From Pyruvatibacter sp. (GTDB lineage Bacteria; Pseudomonadota; Alphaproteobacteria; CGMCC-115125): a stretch of 64,000 nt of DNA. A program made the translations under genes and the position numbers. How positions within the stretch are numbered: position 1 is the first letter of the stretch; the number at the start of each line of letters is the position of its first letter. The stretch is from contig NZ_JAVJSC010000003.1 of the NCBI RefSeq assembly GCF_040219635.1, forward strand, positions 630,501 through 694,500, in the 5' to 3' direction. Below, piece by piece: positions 36,102 to 44,999 of the stretch. A model generated the notes under the pieces. The model was not told where the DNA came from, searched no databases, and saw nothing but the letters and a program-made list of their open reading frames with translations.

Positions 36102-36833
36102 ATGATTCTGTTCCCCGCCATCGACCTCAAAGACGGCCAATGCGTGCGCCTTGTGCAAGGCGACATGGCGCGCGCCACCGTGTTTTCAGACACCCCCGCA
36201 GCACAGGCCAGAACATTTGAGGATCAGGGCTTCGAGTGGCTGCATCTGGTGGATTTGAACGGGGCCTTTGAAGGCAAGCCCGTGAATGCCGCAGCAGTTG
36301 AAGACATCCTCAAAACTGTCTCTATCCCTGCCCAGCTTGGCGGCGGCATCCGCTCGCTGGCGCAGATCGAAGCCTGGCTGGATAACGGCATCACACGCGT
36401 CATTCTGGGCACCGCCGCCCTGCGTGACCCGGCGCTGGTTATCGAAGCCTGCAAAAAATGGCCCGGCAAAATCGCCGTCGGCGTGGACGCCAAAGACGGC
36501 TACGTGGCCGTTGAAGGCTGGGCTGAAGTCTCTGACATCAAGGCCCTTGATTTGGCCAAGCGCTTTGAAGATGCCGGCGTGGCAGCGCTCATTTACACCG
36601 ACATTGCCCGTGATGGCGCCATGCAGGGCATGAACGTGGAAGGCACAGCCCAGCTTGCCAACTCAGTTGGCATTCCGGTTATTGCCTCAGGCGGTGTGAC
36701 GTCGCTGGAAGACTTAACAGCCCTCAAACAGGTTAACGCGCCAGGCATCATCGGCGTCATCTCAGGCCGCGCCCTTTATGATGGGCGTCTGGACCCGGCG
36801 CAGGCGCTGGCATTGCTGAAGGACGCCGCATGA
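36102..36833 (+). CDS. hisA: Phosphoribosylformimino-AICAR ribotide isomerase
   Basis: Amadori isomerisation of ProFAR to PRFAR, fourth step of histidine synthesis. The canonical start MILFPAIDLKDGQCVRLVQG carries the catalytic Asp; the second catalytic Asp is in IYTDIARDGAMQGMN. The two phosphate-binding motifs are GGGIRSLAQIEAWLD and VIASGGVTSLEDL. ATG 36102 is chosen because the family begins here; ATG 36084 would add six residues and overlap hisH. The stop overlaps hisF by four bases. Confidence 0.96.
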   Translation: MILFPAIDLKDGQCVRLVQGDMARATVFSDTPAAQARTFEDQGFEWLHLVDLNGAFEGKPVNAAAVEDILKTVSIPAQLGGGIRSLAQIEAWLDNGITRVILGTAALRDPALVIEACKKWPGKIAVGVDAKDGYVAVEGWAEVSDIKALDLAKRFEDAGVAALIYTDIARDGAMQGMNVEGTAQLANSVGIPVIASGGVTSLEDLTALKQVNAPGIIGVISGRALYDGRLDPAQALALLKDAA

Positions 36834-37603
36834 GCCTCAAAGCCCGCGTCATTCCGTGCCTCGACGTCAAGGACGGCCGCGTCGTCAAGGGTGTCAACTT
36901 CGTTGATCTGCGCGATGCGGGTGACCCTGTGGAAGCGGCCACAGCCTATGATGCGGCGGGGGCGGATGAGCTGTGTTTTCTCGACATTACCGCCAGCCAC
37001 GAAAACCGCGGCACGTTGATGGATGTGGTGCGGCGCACCGCTGAGCGCTGTTTCATGCCGCTCACGGTCGGCGGTGGGGTGCGCACCGTGGAGGATGTGC
37101 GGCAACTGCTGCTGGCGGGGGCCGACAAGGTGGCAATCAATACGGCTGCTGTCACGAACCCTGAGTTTGTGCGCGAGGCCGCACAAAAGTTTGGCTCGCA
37201 ATGCATCGTTGTGGCGATCGACGCCAAGCGGGTGTCTGCAGACGGCGAAACACCGAAATGGGAGATATTCACCCATGGCGGACGTACCGCGACAGGCATT
37301 GATGCGGTGCAGTTTGCCAATAAGGTTGTCAAGCTGGGTGCAGGCGAACTGCTGCTGACCTCCATGGACCGCGACGGCACCCGGTCAGGCTTTGACGTTG
37401 AGTTGACCCGCACCATTGCCGACAGTGTGCCCGTGCCGGTCATTGCGTCGGGCGGCGTTGGTACGCTCGACCATCTGGTGGACGGCGTGAAACAGGGCCA
37501 CGCAACGGCGGTTCTGGCCGCGTCGATTTTCCATTTCGGCGACCATACCGTTGGCGAAGCCAAGGCGTATATGGCGCAAAACGGCGTTGCCGTGCGCCTC
37601 TGA
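36830..37603 (+). CDS. hisF: Imidazole glycerol phosphate synthase, cyclase subunit HisF
   Basis: TIM-barrel cyclase that with HisH makes IGP and AICAR. The N-terminal RVIPCLDVKDGRVVKGVNF has the catalytic Asp11 position, the second Asp is in VVAIDAKRV, and PLTVGGGVRTVEDVRQLL and VIASGGVGTLDHLVDGV are the phosphate sites. The 257-aa length is standard. It overlaps hisA by ATGA. The next his gene, hisE, is not adjacent: a pentapeptide-repeat gene lies between. Confidence 0.98.
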   Translation: MSLKARVIPCLDVKDGRVVKGVNFVDLRDAGDPVEAATAYDAAGADELCFLDITASHENRGTLMDVVRRTAERCFMPLTVGGGVRTVEDVRQLLLAGADKVAINTAAVTNPEFVREAAQKFGSQCIVVAIDAKRVSADGETPKWEIFTHGGRTATGIDAVQFANKVVKLGAGELLLTSMDRDGTRSGFDVELTRTIADSVPVPVIASGGVGTLDHLVDGVKQGHATAVLAASIFHFGDHTVGEAKAYMAQNGVAVRL

Positions 37604-37746
37604 AGCTTACAGATCTGCAAAAACGCCGAAAGATCGCATTTGAGCGATTGTGTCACCGCCGGTTTAACGTCTTACGCGGCAGACTATTTTCTCATACTTG
37701 AGCCCGATTTGGTTCAAAGCCGAGTGAGAGGATTTTTTGTACGCCC

Positions 37747-38904
37747 ATGAGTGAGACCGCCCCCTCACCCACAACCGCTGCGCCCCCAACGGCCACACCG
37801 ATCGCCGCCCCCAGGGGAACGGCCCCCGGCCCGGCTGATGGCCTGGGACGCCGCAACCGGCTGCCCGAAATCCCGGCCGGTGCGCGCATTGAGCTGGATT
37901 TGCTGCGCGCCCTGTGTGTGCTGCATGAGCGGTATCTGCGCGGTATCCGCGGCGGCCGGAAAATCATCCTGCGGGCCTGCGATCTGTCCAACATAGACCT
38001 GTCGGGCCTTGATCTGGAGGGTGCGGATTTTCTGGGTTGCGACTTTTCCGGTGCCCGTCTTGAAACCACCCGCCTGTGCCACGCCAACCTGTTTGGCTCC
38101 AACTTCACCGGCGCCAACCTCACCGACGCCGATTTCGAGCGGGCCGACATGCGCGGCACCCGTCTGGACGAGACCGACATGAGCTACGCCAACCTGCTGC
38201 AGGCCGATTTGCGCGCCGGGACTGTGCTGGATGCTGAAAAGGCAACCGACAGCGGTCCAAAGCTGCCCCGGTCCGGCGTTGTGTCGCTGGTGGGGGCCAA
38301 GCTGCTGGAAACGGACATGTCGGAAGTGCGCATGAAGGGCGCAAACCTGTCACAGGCCCGGCTGTTGTCGGCCCGGCTGACCCAGGCAGATGCCCGCGCT
38401 GCCAGTTTTACCCGCGCCCAGCTTCGCTCGGTTGACCTGCACAGTGCCCAGTTGGCCGACGCAGACTTTGAAGGGGCGAGCATCGACCGGCCAACCCGCA
38501 TGAGTGCCAATCTCATCCGCTCCACAAACATTGCACCCCTGCCATCTCAAAACCTGATCGAGGAAAAGCTTTCATTGCATCAGCGCTGGGTTGCCAGCGA
38601 TGGCAAGCTGGGCACCCGCGGCGACTTCTGCCGTCAGGATCTGTCGGGCATGGATCTGTCGGGTCGGATGCTGGCGGCCGCTTTGATGACCGATGCCGTA
38701 TTGGTGGGAACCGACCTTACCGGGGCGCGCCTGGCCGCGGCCGATCTGTCCGGTGCCAACCTGATGGGGGCCAGTCTGTCCAGGGCAGACCTCAGGGGTA
38801 CCGATTTGCGCGATGCCTGTATGCGCGGCGTCGCCATGGATGCTGCAAGGTCCGGCGAACTGTCAGGCACCGGCCTCAAAACCCGCACGCTTGCGGCAAA
38901 CTAG
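37747..38904 (+). CDS. Pentapeptide-repeat protein
   Basis: A 385-residue protein rich in A(D/N)LxX units (LSNIDLSGLDLEGADFLGCD, ANLFGSNFTGANLTDADFER, ADLSGANLMGASLSRADLRG). They form a right-handed quadrilateral beta helix in two blocks, about 75-260 and 295-375, with a linker between. The N-terminus is Pro/Ala-rich and disordered. No signal peptide or membrane segment is seen. Such proteins can mimic DNA or scaffold partners; function is not predictable. It sits between hisF and hisE, 143 bases after the former and 63 before the latter. Confidence 0.88.
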   Translation: MSETAPSPTTAAPPTATPIAAPRGTAPGPADGLGRRNRLPEIPAGARIELDLLRALCVLHERYLRGIRGGRKIILRACDLSNIDLSGLDLEGADFLGCDFSGARLETTRLCHANLFGSNFTGANLTDADFERADMRGTRLDETDMSYANLLQADLRAGTVLDAEKATDSGPKLPRSGVVSLVGAKLLETDMSEVRMKGANLSQARLLSARLTQADARAASFTRAQLRSVDLHSAQLADADFEGASIDRPTRMSANLIRSTNIAPLPSQNLIEEKLSLHQRWVASDGKLGTRGDFCRQDLSGMDLSGRMLAAALMTDAVLVGTDLTGARLAAADLSGANLMGASLSRADLRGTDLRDACMRGVAMDAARSGELSGTGLKTRTLAAN

Positions 38905-38921
38905 CCAGCAGAACCCGACCG

Positions 38922-38967
38922 CGAACCCATATGGTAGGGCGCGGCCATATCTGGTAGGGCTGTGCCC
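38922..38967. repeat. Short direct repeat before hisE
   Basis: Two imperfect copies of CCATATnTGGTAGGGC lie side by side just upstream of the hisE start. They could form an operator or arise from slippage. Confidence 0.25.
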
Positions 38968-39324
38968 ATGAGCGACCCAAAATCATCCCCCGACATTGAG
39001 ACGACAGCCGCCGCGCTGGACCGTCTTGCGGCGTCCATCGCGGCGCGCAAGGGCGGCGACCCGGCGCAAAGCTATACAGCAAAACTGCTCGACAAGGGCA
39101 TCGAGAAGTGCGCCCAGAAGCTGGGCGAGGAGGCGGTTGAAACCGCAATCGCGGCCGCTGCAAACAAGCGCGACGAGGTGGTGAGCGAAAGCGCCGACGT
39201 GCTCTATCACCTTCTGGTGCTTTGGGCGGCAATGGATATTGAGCCTGCCGAGGTTTATGCCGAGCTTGCCCGCCGCGAAGGCATTTCGGGCATCGCCGAA
39301 AAGGCATCCCGCCCCAAAAGCTGA
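38968..39324 (+). CDS. hisE: Phosphoribosyl-ATP pyrophosphatase
   Basis: Hydrolyses phosphoribosyl-ATP to phosphoribosyl-AMP, second step of histidine synthesis. The MazG-like helical core has KGIEKCAQKLGEEAVETAIA (20 residues) and SESADVLYHLLVLWA, with the metal-binding acidic pairs EEAVE and ESADV. The length of 118 aa is typical. ATG 38968 is chosen over GTG 38962 because it matches the usual N-terminus. It is detached from hisBHAF by the pentapeptide gene but in the same direction. Confidence 0.95.
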   Translation: MSDPKSSPDIETTAAALDRLAASIAARKGGDPAQSYTAKLLDKGIEKCAQKLGEEAVETAIAAAANKRDEVVSESADVLYHLLVLWAAMDIEPAEVYAELARREGISGIAEKASRPKS

Positions 39325-39385
39325 CCTTCCGGATCAGCCCGTCACTCAAGGCAAACCTGACCGGAGACATTTCAGAGGCATTTCA

Positions 39386-39763
39386 ATGGCTGATCCCTAC
39401 GACCACGACAATATTTTCGCCAAAATCCTCCGCGATGAGATTCCGGCGAAGAAAGTCTATGAAGACATCCACGCGCTCGCCTTTCACGATATCAATCCGC
39501 AGGCTCCGGTGCATGTGCTGGTCATTCCCAAAGGCCCCTATGTGAGCCTCGACGATTTTCTGGCCGATGCACCCGACGCTCTGGTGACCGGATTTTTCCG
39601 CGCGGTGGGAAAGGTTTCCCGCGAGCTTGGCATCGCTGAGAGCGAAGGCGGGACCGGCTTCAGGGCCATGGCGAACGCAGGATCGGACGCCCATCAGGAA
39701 GTGCCCCACCTGCATATTCATTTGTTCGGCGGCAAGCCGCTTGGCCCGATGCTGGTCAAATAG
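39386..39763 (+). CDS. HIT-family nucleotide-binding protein
   Basis: A 125-residue histidine-triad protein: NIFAKILRDEIPAKKVYED, HVLVIPKGPYVSLDDF and the catalytic PHLHIHLFGGKPLGPML (HxHxH). It resembles HinT-type purine nucleoside phosphoramidases. In vivo substrate unknown. ATG 39386 is used because AGAGG is upstream and the open frame further back has no family likeness. It follows hisE in many alphaproteobacteria. The stop is followed at once by a hairpin (39763-39778). Confidence 0.95.
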   Translation: MADPYDHDNIFAKILRDEIPAKKVYEDIHALAFHDINPQAPVHVLVIPKGPYVSLDDFLADAPDALVTGFFRAVGKVSRELGIAESEGGTGFRAMANAGSDAHQEVPHLHIHLFGGKPLGPMLVK

Positions 39764-39858
39764 GGGTCATTTGGCCCCCGAATGCATCAATGACTCGCCA
39801 GTCGCGAACGCTGATGCCCTACATTGATTCACAAGGCTGATTGTTCCGTTTCCGGAAC
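39763..39858. terminator. Hairpins in convergent HIT / kinase gap
   Basis: Two small stems lie between the converging genes: GGGGTC ATTT GGCCCC (39763-39778, one G-U) and GTTCCG TTTC CGGAAC (39843-39858). No T-run follows either, so they may be weak bidirectional terminators. Confidence 0.35.
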
Positions 39859-39901
39859 TATCAAGATTCGCTGTTTGCTATCCCGCGCGTGTCTAAACGA
39901 T

Positions 39902-40894
39902 TCACAGGCCTTTTGAGGCAACCAGCTCTGCAAGCACCACTTCGGGCCGTGGGCCCATATGCGAAATCACTTCTGACGCACAGATCGACCCCATGCGCCC
40001 GCACTCGGCCGCAGGCCGTCCGGTGGCCCACCCGGTGAGGAACCCGGCCGCGAACTGATCGCCCGCGCCGGTGGTGTCCACCAGTGCAGAAGGCTTCTCG
40101 GCGTCCACAACGTGCACTTCCCCGTCCACCACAATAACCGAGCCTGCTTCCGAACGCGTGAGGGCGGCGACGCGGGCGTCTCCACGCACCGCCTGCAGCG
40201 CTTCATCGAAGGTTTTCACCTGATACAGCGAAATGATCTCGTCCTCGTTGGCAAACAGAATGTCGATGTCGTCCTTCACCAGCTTGCGGAACTCATCGCG
40301 GTAGCGATCAACGCAAAACGAGTCAGACAGGGTGAGCGCCACCTGACGATCTGCATCGTGGGCAATTTGCGCGGCCTTCAAAAACGCCTCTTTTGCGGCG
40401 GGCGGGTCCCACAAATAGCCTTCAAGGAATGTAATTGCGGAGCGCGAGATCACCTCCGGGTCCACATCCGCAGGCGTCAGGTCCTGCGCCGCGCCCAGAT
40501 ATGTGCTCATCGAGCGCTGAGCATCCGGCGTTACCAGGATGAAGCAGCGCCCCGTCGCCGGCCCCCGGTCCGCCGGAGCGGTATCGAAGTGAACCCCCAG
40601 CGAGCGGATATCGTGGGTGAAGGCCGTGCCCAACTGATCGTTGCGGACCTTGCCAAGAAACGCGGCCTTGCCGCCAAGCGAAGCCACGCCCGCAATGGTA
40701 TTGGCGGCGGACCCGCCGGATACCTGCACCGTCTGCCCCAGCGCATCGTAAAGCTGGGTCGCGCGCGCTTCGTCCACCAGCGTCATCGCGCCTTTCTCGA
40801 CACCATGCGCGACAAGAAAGTTGTCATCTGCGTGGCTCAGCACATCAACAATGGCGTTGCCCAGTCCGGCAACGTGAAACTCTGGCGCACTCAT
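39902..40894 (-). CDS. PfkB-family carbohydrate/adenosine kinase
   Basis: A 330-residue ribokinase-fold enzyme. GNAIVDVLSHADD is the N-terminal substrate block, GGSAANTIAGVASLGGKAAF the PfkB signature 1, and DTTGAGDQFAAGFL signature 2 with its catalytic Asp. Alphaproteobacterial homologues are usually annotated adenosine kinase (adenosine to AMP); this is my best guess, but fructose- or other sugar-specific activity cannot be excluded. ATG 40894 is preferred to TTG 40912 and GTG 40906. Confidence 0.88.
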   Translation of the reverse strand: MSAPEFHVAGLGNAIVDVLSHADDNFLVAHGVEKGAMTLVDEARATQLYDALGQTVQVSGGSAANTIAGVASLGGKAAFLGKVRNDQLGTAFTHDIRSLGVHFDTAPADRGPATGRCFILVTPDAQRSMSTYLGAAQDLTPADVDPEVISRSAITFLEGYLWDPPAAKEAFLKAAQIAHDADRQVALTLSDSFCVDRYRDEFRKLVKDDIDILFANEDEIISLYQVKTFDEALQAVRGDARVAALTRSEAGSVIVVDGEVHVVDAEKPSALVDTTGAGDQFAAGFLTGWATGRPAAECGRMGSICASEVISHMGPRPEVVLAELVASKGL

Positions 40895-41008
40895 GGGCGG
40901 TGTCACTTTCAAATTAGGGAAACGGATTTTGATACTGGAAAGTCGGCGCGACTATAGGCTGCACAAAGGCGAAGGGCCAAGGGCCAGCCACCTGGCCCAT
41001 GCGCAAAT

Positions 41009-41764
41009 ATGACAAACACCCTGAAACAGTCACTTTTACCCGGCCCCGCTTTGGGGCATGGTGCGCGCCTAATGATTGGTGCATTCGGCAAAACCCTGTC
41101 GCAGATATTCTCGCGCCCGTTCCGCAGCATCCTGTGGCGGTCGCTGGGCATGACAATACTGTTGCTGGTCACGCTGGGGGCGCTGGGCCTGTGGGGCACG
41201 GGTTTCATTCCCAATCTGGGCATTGCCTGGGCCGACACGATCATCGATGTGTTAATCGACGCGCTGGTGATTATTGCGCTGATCTTTCTGGTCATCCCGG
41301 TGACGGCCATTTTCATTCCGCTGTTTCAGGATGAGGTCGCAACGGCGGTAGAAACACGCCATTACCCCGCAGAGTCCGGCCCCCGCGAGCAGGGCATTTT
41401 TGAGGGAATATGGCTCGGCCTAAAGGCGTTGTTTGTGCTCCTGGGCGTCAACCTGCTCGCGCTGCCGCTGGTCTTTTTGCTGCCGGGCCTTGGCTTTGTT
41501 ATCTTCCTCATCGTCAACGGCTTTTTGCTCGGCCGTGAGTTTTTTGAGGCCGCTGCCGTGCGTCACTATCCACCGGCCCAGATCAAAACCCTGCGCAGGC
41601 GCCATTCCGGTCGGGTTTTTCTGGCCGGCATGGTGGTGGCCGGTGTGCTGGCGATACCTTTCATCAACATTCTGGTGCCACTGTTCGGGACCGCCTTCAT
41701 GGTGCATGTGCTGCACCGGATAATGGCAAAAGATGCAGCCAAAGGAACGCCCGGTGCGGTCTAG
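41009..41764 (+). CDS. EI24/CysZ-like membrane protein
   Basis: A 251-residue polytopic inner-membrane protein with about four long hydrophobic helices (MTILLLVTLGALGLWGTGFI, VLIDALVIIALIFLVIPVTA, LGVNLLALPLVFLLPGLGFV, VFLAGMVVAGVLAIPFINIL). It includes LLGREFFEAAAVRH, matching the EI24/CysZ family. CysZ is a sulfate permease in enteric bacteria; many EI24 members have no known substrate, and no cysteine-synthesis gene is nearby. Its end overlaps the next gene start. Confidence 0.82.
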   Translation: MTNTLKQSLLPGPALGHGARLMIGAFGKTLSQIFSRPFRSILWRSLGMTILLLVTLGALGLWGTGFIPNLGIAWADTIIDVLIDALVIIALIFLVIPVTAIFIPLFQDEVATAVETRHYPAESGPREQGIFEGIWLGLKALFVLLGVNLLALPLVFLLPGLGFVIFLIVNGFLLGREFFEAAAVRHYPPAQIKTLRRRHSGRVFLAGMVVAGVLAIPFINILVPLFGTAFMVHVLHRIMAKDAAKGTPGAV

Positions 41765-42140
41765 ACTTTTTGTTTCAGCCGCGCTGGCGTTGACGGTTAC
41801 GGCATGTGCCGCGCCCACGGCGTCAGGCCCCCAATCCAGTCTGACGGCACCTGCGCCCCAGCGCACGGCTTTGCTCCGCCCAGCACCAAGTCCGCTAAGC
41901 CTGATGGATGCCACACCCCAGGCCGTTGAACAGGCGTTGGGTGCCCCCGCATTCAAGGGCCATGACGGTGACGCGCGGATCTGGCGCTACTCAGGCACCA
42001 CCTGCGCCGTGCTCATTTTCTTCTATGAAGGGGAGGGCGGTCTTGTTCGGTCTGCCCACGTGGACGCCCGTCGCTTGTCCGGCGGCAGTGCAGATGTGTC
42101 GGCCTGTCTGCGCGAAGTGGTCAATACACCTCAGGCCTAG
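41754..42140 (+). CDS. Small lipoprotein, conserved hypothetical
   Basis: A 128-residue protein with a lipoprotein signal ending TVTAC (Cys18), then a Pro/Ala/Ser-rich linker and a short domain: ATPQAVEQALGAPAFKGHDG, ARIWRYSGTTCAVLIFFYEG. This SmpA/OmlA-like pattern (xxGxPxxxxxxGxxxxWxY) suggests an envelope protein, but I do not recognise it. GTG 41754 has AAAGGA at 7-base spacing and overlaps the EI24 stop by 11 bases; the ATG at 41733 is an alternative. Convergent with nth. Confidence 0.7.
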   Translation: MRSRLFVSAALALTVTACAAPTASGPQSSLTAPAPQRTALLRPAPSPLSLMDATPQAVEQALGAPAFKGHDGDARIWRYSGTTCAVLIFFYEGEGGLVRSAHVDARRLSGGSADVSACLREVVNTPQA

Positions 42141-42829
42141 CCACGCTTCTTCGGTCGGGCTTTCGGCTTCGCCGGTACTTTCGCTGTTGGTGCTTCCATA
42201 GTCGTTTTGGCCTTGAAGCTGCACAAATCCGACACATAGCAGGCGGGGCATTCAGGCTTGCGCGCCTTGCAGATGTACCGTCCATGCAGGATCAGCCAGT
42301 GATGTGCGTGCTGCCGATACGCCTTGGGAATACGCTTGTTGAGCTTGAGCTCAACCTCAAGCGGGGTTTTGCCCGGCGCCAGCCCAAGCCGGTTGGACAG
42401 TCGGAAAATATGCGTGTCCACCGCCATGGTCTCTTCGCCAAACGCCACGTTGAGCACCACGTTGGCAGTCTTGCGCCCCACCCCCGGCAACGCTTCCAGC
42501 GCCTCGCGGCTTTGCGGAACCTTGCCACCATGTTGGGTCAAAAGCTGCTGCGACAGCGCGATCACGTTTTTGGCCTTGGTGCGATACAGGCCGATCGTCT
42601 TGATGTAGTCGCGCACTTTGGCTTCCCCCAGCGCGACAATCTTTTCCGGCGTATCGGCCACCGCAAACAACGGCCCCGTTGCCTTGTTGACACCCACATC
42701 CGTAGCCTGCGCCGACAGCACAACGGCCACCAGCAACGTATAGGTGCTTGAGTACTCAAGCTCCGTTTCGGGGTTCGGGTTTTGCGCTTCAAAGAGCCTG
42801 AAAAGCTCTTCGCGGATTTCGGGCTTCAT
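42137..42829 (-). CDS. nth: Endonuclease III
   Basis: DNA glycosylase and AP lyase for oxidised pyrimidines. The helix-hairpin-helix LPGVGRKTANVVLN carries the catalytic Lys; AVDTHIFRLSNRLG carries the catalytic Asp. The 4Fe-4S loop CKARKPECPACYVSDLC gives the C-x6-C-x2-C-x5-C spacing. The Lys/Pro-rich tail is extra. Length from ATG 42829 is 230 aa; the longer frame upstream is not family-like. Its end overlaps the small lipoprotein gene on the other strand by 4 bases. Confidence 0.96.
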   Translation of the reverse strand: MKPEIREELFRLFEAQNPNPETELEYSSTYTLLVAVVLSAQATDVGVNKATGPLFAVADTPEKIVALGEAKVRDYIKTIGLYRTKAKNVIALSQQLLTQHGGKVPQSREALEALPGVGRKTANVVLNVAFGEETMAVDTHIFRLSNRLGLAPGKTPLEVELKLNKRIPKAYRQHAHHWLILHGRYICKARKPECPACYVSDLCSFKAKTTMEAPTAKVPAKPKARPKKRG

Positions 42830-42954
42830 GGACGTAACTCTAGCCGAGCTGCACCGCACTGGCACCTGCACCTTCCCGGGCAACGGCATGTCACCTTGCG
42901 GCATCTGGCCGCGCCCAGTTGGCACGCACCGGGGCCGCGCCCTAGGTTTTGGGT

Positions 42955-43464
42955 ATGTCCGATACCTCACCAGACCACGTCTATTTTGATGCCGTGCTGC
43001 ACCCGCATCGCTCGCTGCCCCCCAAAGGCTTTCTGGCGGTGATGGTCGCCATCGGCCTCATCAGCTTCGTCGCCGGTGGCGCCTTCCTGCTGATGGGCGC
43101 GTGGCCGGTGTTCGGGTTTTTTGGTCTCGACGTCCTGCTCATCTATTGGGCGTTCCGCATGAACTACAGGGCAGGCCGCATGATCGAACATGTGCGCCTT
43201 ACCGATACGGAACTGTCCATTGAACGCGTCCACCCATCCGGCAAAATCCAAAGATGGTCTTTTGAGCCTGCATGGGCCCGTGCTACCATCACCGCCACGG
43301 CGCGCGGGCGAATGCTGCGTATGAAATCAAAATCCCACTGGGTGGAGCTGGGCCGGTTTCTGCCTGACGATGAACGCGAAAGCTTTGCAGACGCCTTTGC
43401 AAAGGCTCAACTGCGCCGCCGCGACGGCATGGTTGCTGCCGCGCAACTGGCGGCCTACGAGTAG
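42955..43464 (+). CDS. DUF2244 membrane protein
   Basis: A 169-residue protein with two adjacent helices (GFLAVMVAIGLISFVAGGAF, WPVFGFFGLDVLLIYWAF), then a soluble C-terminal domain with RAGRMIEHVRLTDTELSIER and WFEP-like SFEPAWARATITATARGR. It fits the DUF2244 family, common in alphaproteobacteria; function unknown. ATG 42955 is chosen over GTG-frame extensions. It is divergent from nth, and its stop overlaps the gpmA stop by 10 bases on the other strand. Confidence 0.85.
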   Translation: MSDTSPDHVYFDAVLHPHRSLPPKGFLAVMVAIGLISFVAGGAFLLMGAWPVFGFFGLDVLLIYWAFRMNYRAGRMIEHVRLTDTELSIERVHPSGKIQRWSFEPAWARATITATARGRMLRMKSKSHWVELGRFLPDDERESFADAFAKAQLRRRDGMVAAAQLAAYE

Positions 43465-44087
43465 TCGCGGTCCACCAGCACTTTCTTTGACAACACCTTG
43501 CCCGCATCATCCAGCTCATAGGCAATGGGAACGCCGGTCGCAATATTGACCTCGACAATTTCGTCGGGACCCAGATCATCAAGCTGCATGACGAGGGCCC
43601 GCAGGGAGTTGCCATGCGCGGCCACCAGCACCCGCTCACCCTTGAGTACGCGCGGCATGATTTCTGCGTCAAAATAGGGCAGCACACGTTCAGCCGTCAT
43701 TTTCAGGCTCTCGCCGCCGGGAGGGGGAATGTCGAACGAGCGCCGCCAGATATGCACTTGTTCTTCGCCCCATTTTTCGCGGGCATCGTCCTTGTTGAGG
43801 CCCGCCAGGTCGCCGTAATCACGCTCGTTCAGCGCTTCGTTCTCAATGATGGGAAGGTCGCGCTGGCCAAGAGCCTCAAGCGCCAGCGCGTTGGTTTCCT
43901 GTGCTCGCTTGAGACCGGACGTAAACGCCACATCAAACCTGTAGCCCGCAGCTTTCATCAGCTCGCCAGCCTCGCGCGCCTCCTTGCGGCCCTGCTCGGT
44001 CAGCTCCACGTCGCGCCACCCGGTAAACAGGTTCTTCTTGTTCCATTCGCTCTGGCCATGGCGGACCAGCACAAGCGTATGAGCCAC
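43455..44087 (-). CDS. gpmA: 2,3-bisphosphoglycerate-dependent phosphoglycerate mutase
   Basis: Interconverts 3- and 2-phosphoglycerate in glycolysis. The N-terminal LVLVRHGQSEWNKKNLFTGW has the phospho-accepting His of the RHG motif, NERDYGDLAGLNKDDAREKW is the substrate loop, and VAAHGNSLRALVMQLD carries the second His. The length of 210 aa fits the short bacterial form. It lies 30 bases downstream of dapB and seems to end the dnaK-dnaJ-dapB-gpmA series. Confidence 0.96.
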   Translation of the reverse strand: MAHTLVLVRHGQSEWNKKNLFTGWRDVELTEQGRKEAREAGELMKAAGYRFDVAFTSGLKRAQETNALALEALGQRDLPIIENEALNERDYGDLAGLNKDDAREKWGEEQVHIWRRSFDIPPPGGESLKMTAERVLPYFDAEIMPRVLKGERVLVAAHGNSLRALVMQLDDLGPDEIVEVNIATGVPIAYELDDAGKVLSKKVLVDRDYS

Positions 44088-44117
44088 GTCATTACTCCGT
44101 ATAAGGATAAAAATGCT

Positions 44118-44933
44118 TCAAAAGTCTGAGAGGCCGAGCACATCCAGCATGGAAAAAGTACCGGGGCCTTTTCCTTGCCCCCATTGCGCCGCCTTGACGG
44201 CACCGCGGGCAAATATCGAGCGGTCCTCTGCAATGTGGGACAGCACAATGCGTTCTTTTTCGCCTGCAAAAATCGCCGAGTGATCGCCCACGACCGAGCC
44301 GCCGCGCAGGGCTGCAAAGCCGATGTCGCCGCGTGTGCGTTCGCCGGTCTGGCCGTCACGACCACGATCAGCCACGTCATCCAGCGCAACACCGCGCCCG
44401 GCAGCGGCAGCATCACCCAGCATCAAGGCTGTGCCCGATGGCGCATCCACCTTGTGCCGGTGATGCATCTCGACAATTTCAATGTCCCAGTCCGCATCCA
44501 GCGCCTGCGCCACCCGTTTTGTAAGCGCGGCCAGCAGATTGACGCCCAGCGACATGTTGCCCGCGCGCACCAGAGTTGCGTGTCGGGCCGCAGCGGCCAG
44601 ACGGGTTTCATGCTCGGCGCCAAAGCCGGTGGTGCCGATCACATGAACAATGCGCGCCTGTGCGGCGAGATCCGCAAAATCAACGGTTGCATCAGGTGTG
44701 GTGAAATCAAGTACCGCATGGGCTGACGCGAACGCAGGCAGTGCATCATCGGTGATCGGAACGCCAATTTCGCCCACGCCCGCGAGCACACCGGCGTCCT
44801 TGCCAAGGTCCGCATGACCGGCATATTCCAGCGCGCCAGAGATCCGGCAGTCATCTGTTGCCTGCACAGCCTCAATCAGCGCGCGGCCCATGCGTCCGGC
44901 GGCACCTGTCACAACTATGGATAACGTACTCAT
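44118..44933 (-). CDS. dapB: 4-hydroxy-tetrahydrodipicolinate reductase
   Basis: NAD(P)H reductase in lysine and diaminopimelate synthesis. The nucleotide motif is VVTGAAGRMGRALIEAV, FTTPDATVDF and IGTTGFGAEHE follow, and the catalytic block is EMHHRHKVDAPSGTALMLG. The end is GTFSMLDVLGL. From ATG 44933 it is 271 aa; upstream frame codons have no family likeness. The gene follows dnaJ by 66 bases, a conserved alphaproteobacterial neighbourhood. Confidence 0.96.
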   Translation of the reverse strand: MSTLSIVVTGAAGRMGRALIEAVQATDDCRISGALEYAGHADLGKDAGVLAGVGEIGVPITDDALPAFASAHAVLDFTTPDATVDFADLAAQARIVHVIGTTGFGAEHETRLAAAARHATLVRAGNMSLGVNLLAALTKRVAQALDADWDIEIVEMHHRHKVDAPSGTALMLGDAAAAGRGVALDDVADRGRDGQTGERTRGDIGFAALRGGSVVGDHSAIFAGEKERIVLSHIAEDRSIFARGAVKAAQWGQGKGPGTFSMLDVLGLSDF

Positions 44934-44999
44934 CGGCTGAGGTCCGTGGGGAAGGGGCGCTGACGCGCCTTGTATCAGGCCCGTCCCGATCGGCAAACC

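Noticed and set aside
40112..40957. 281-codon plus-strand frame
   Set aside because: Antisense to the PfkB-family kinase.
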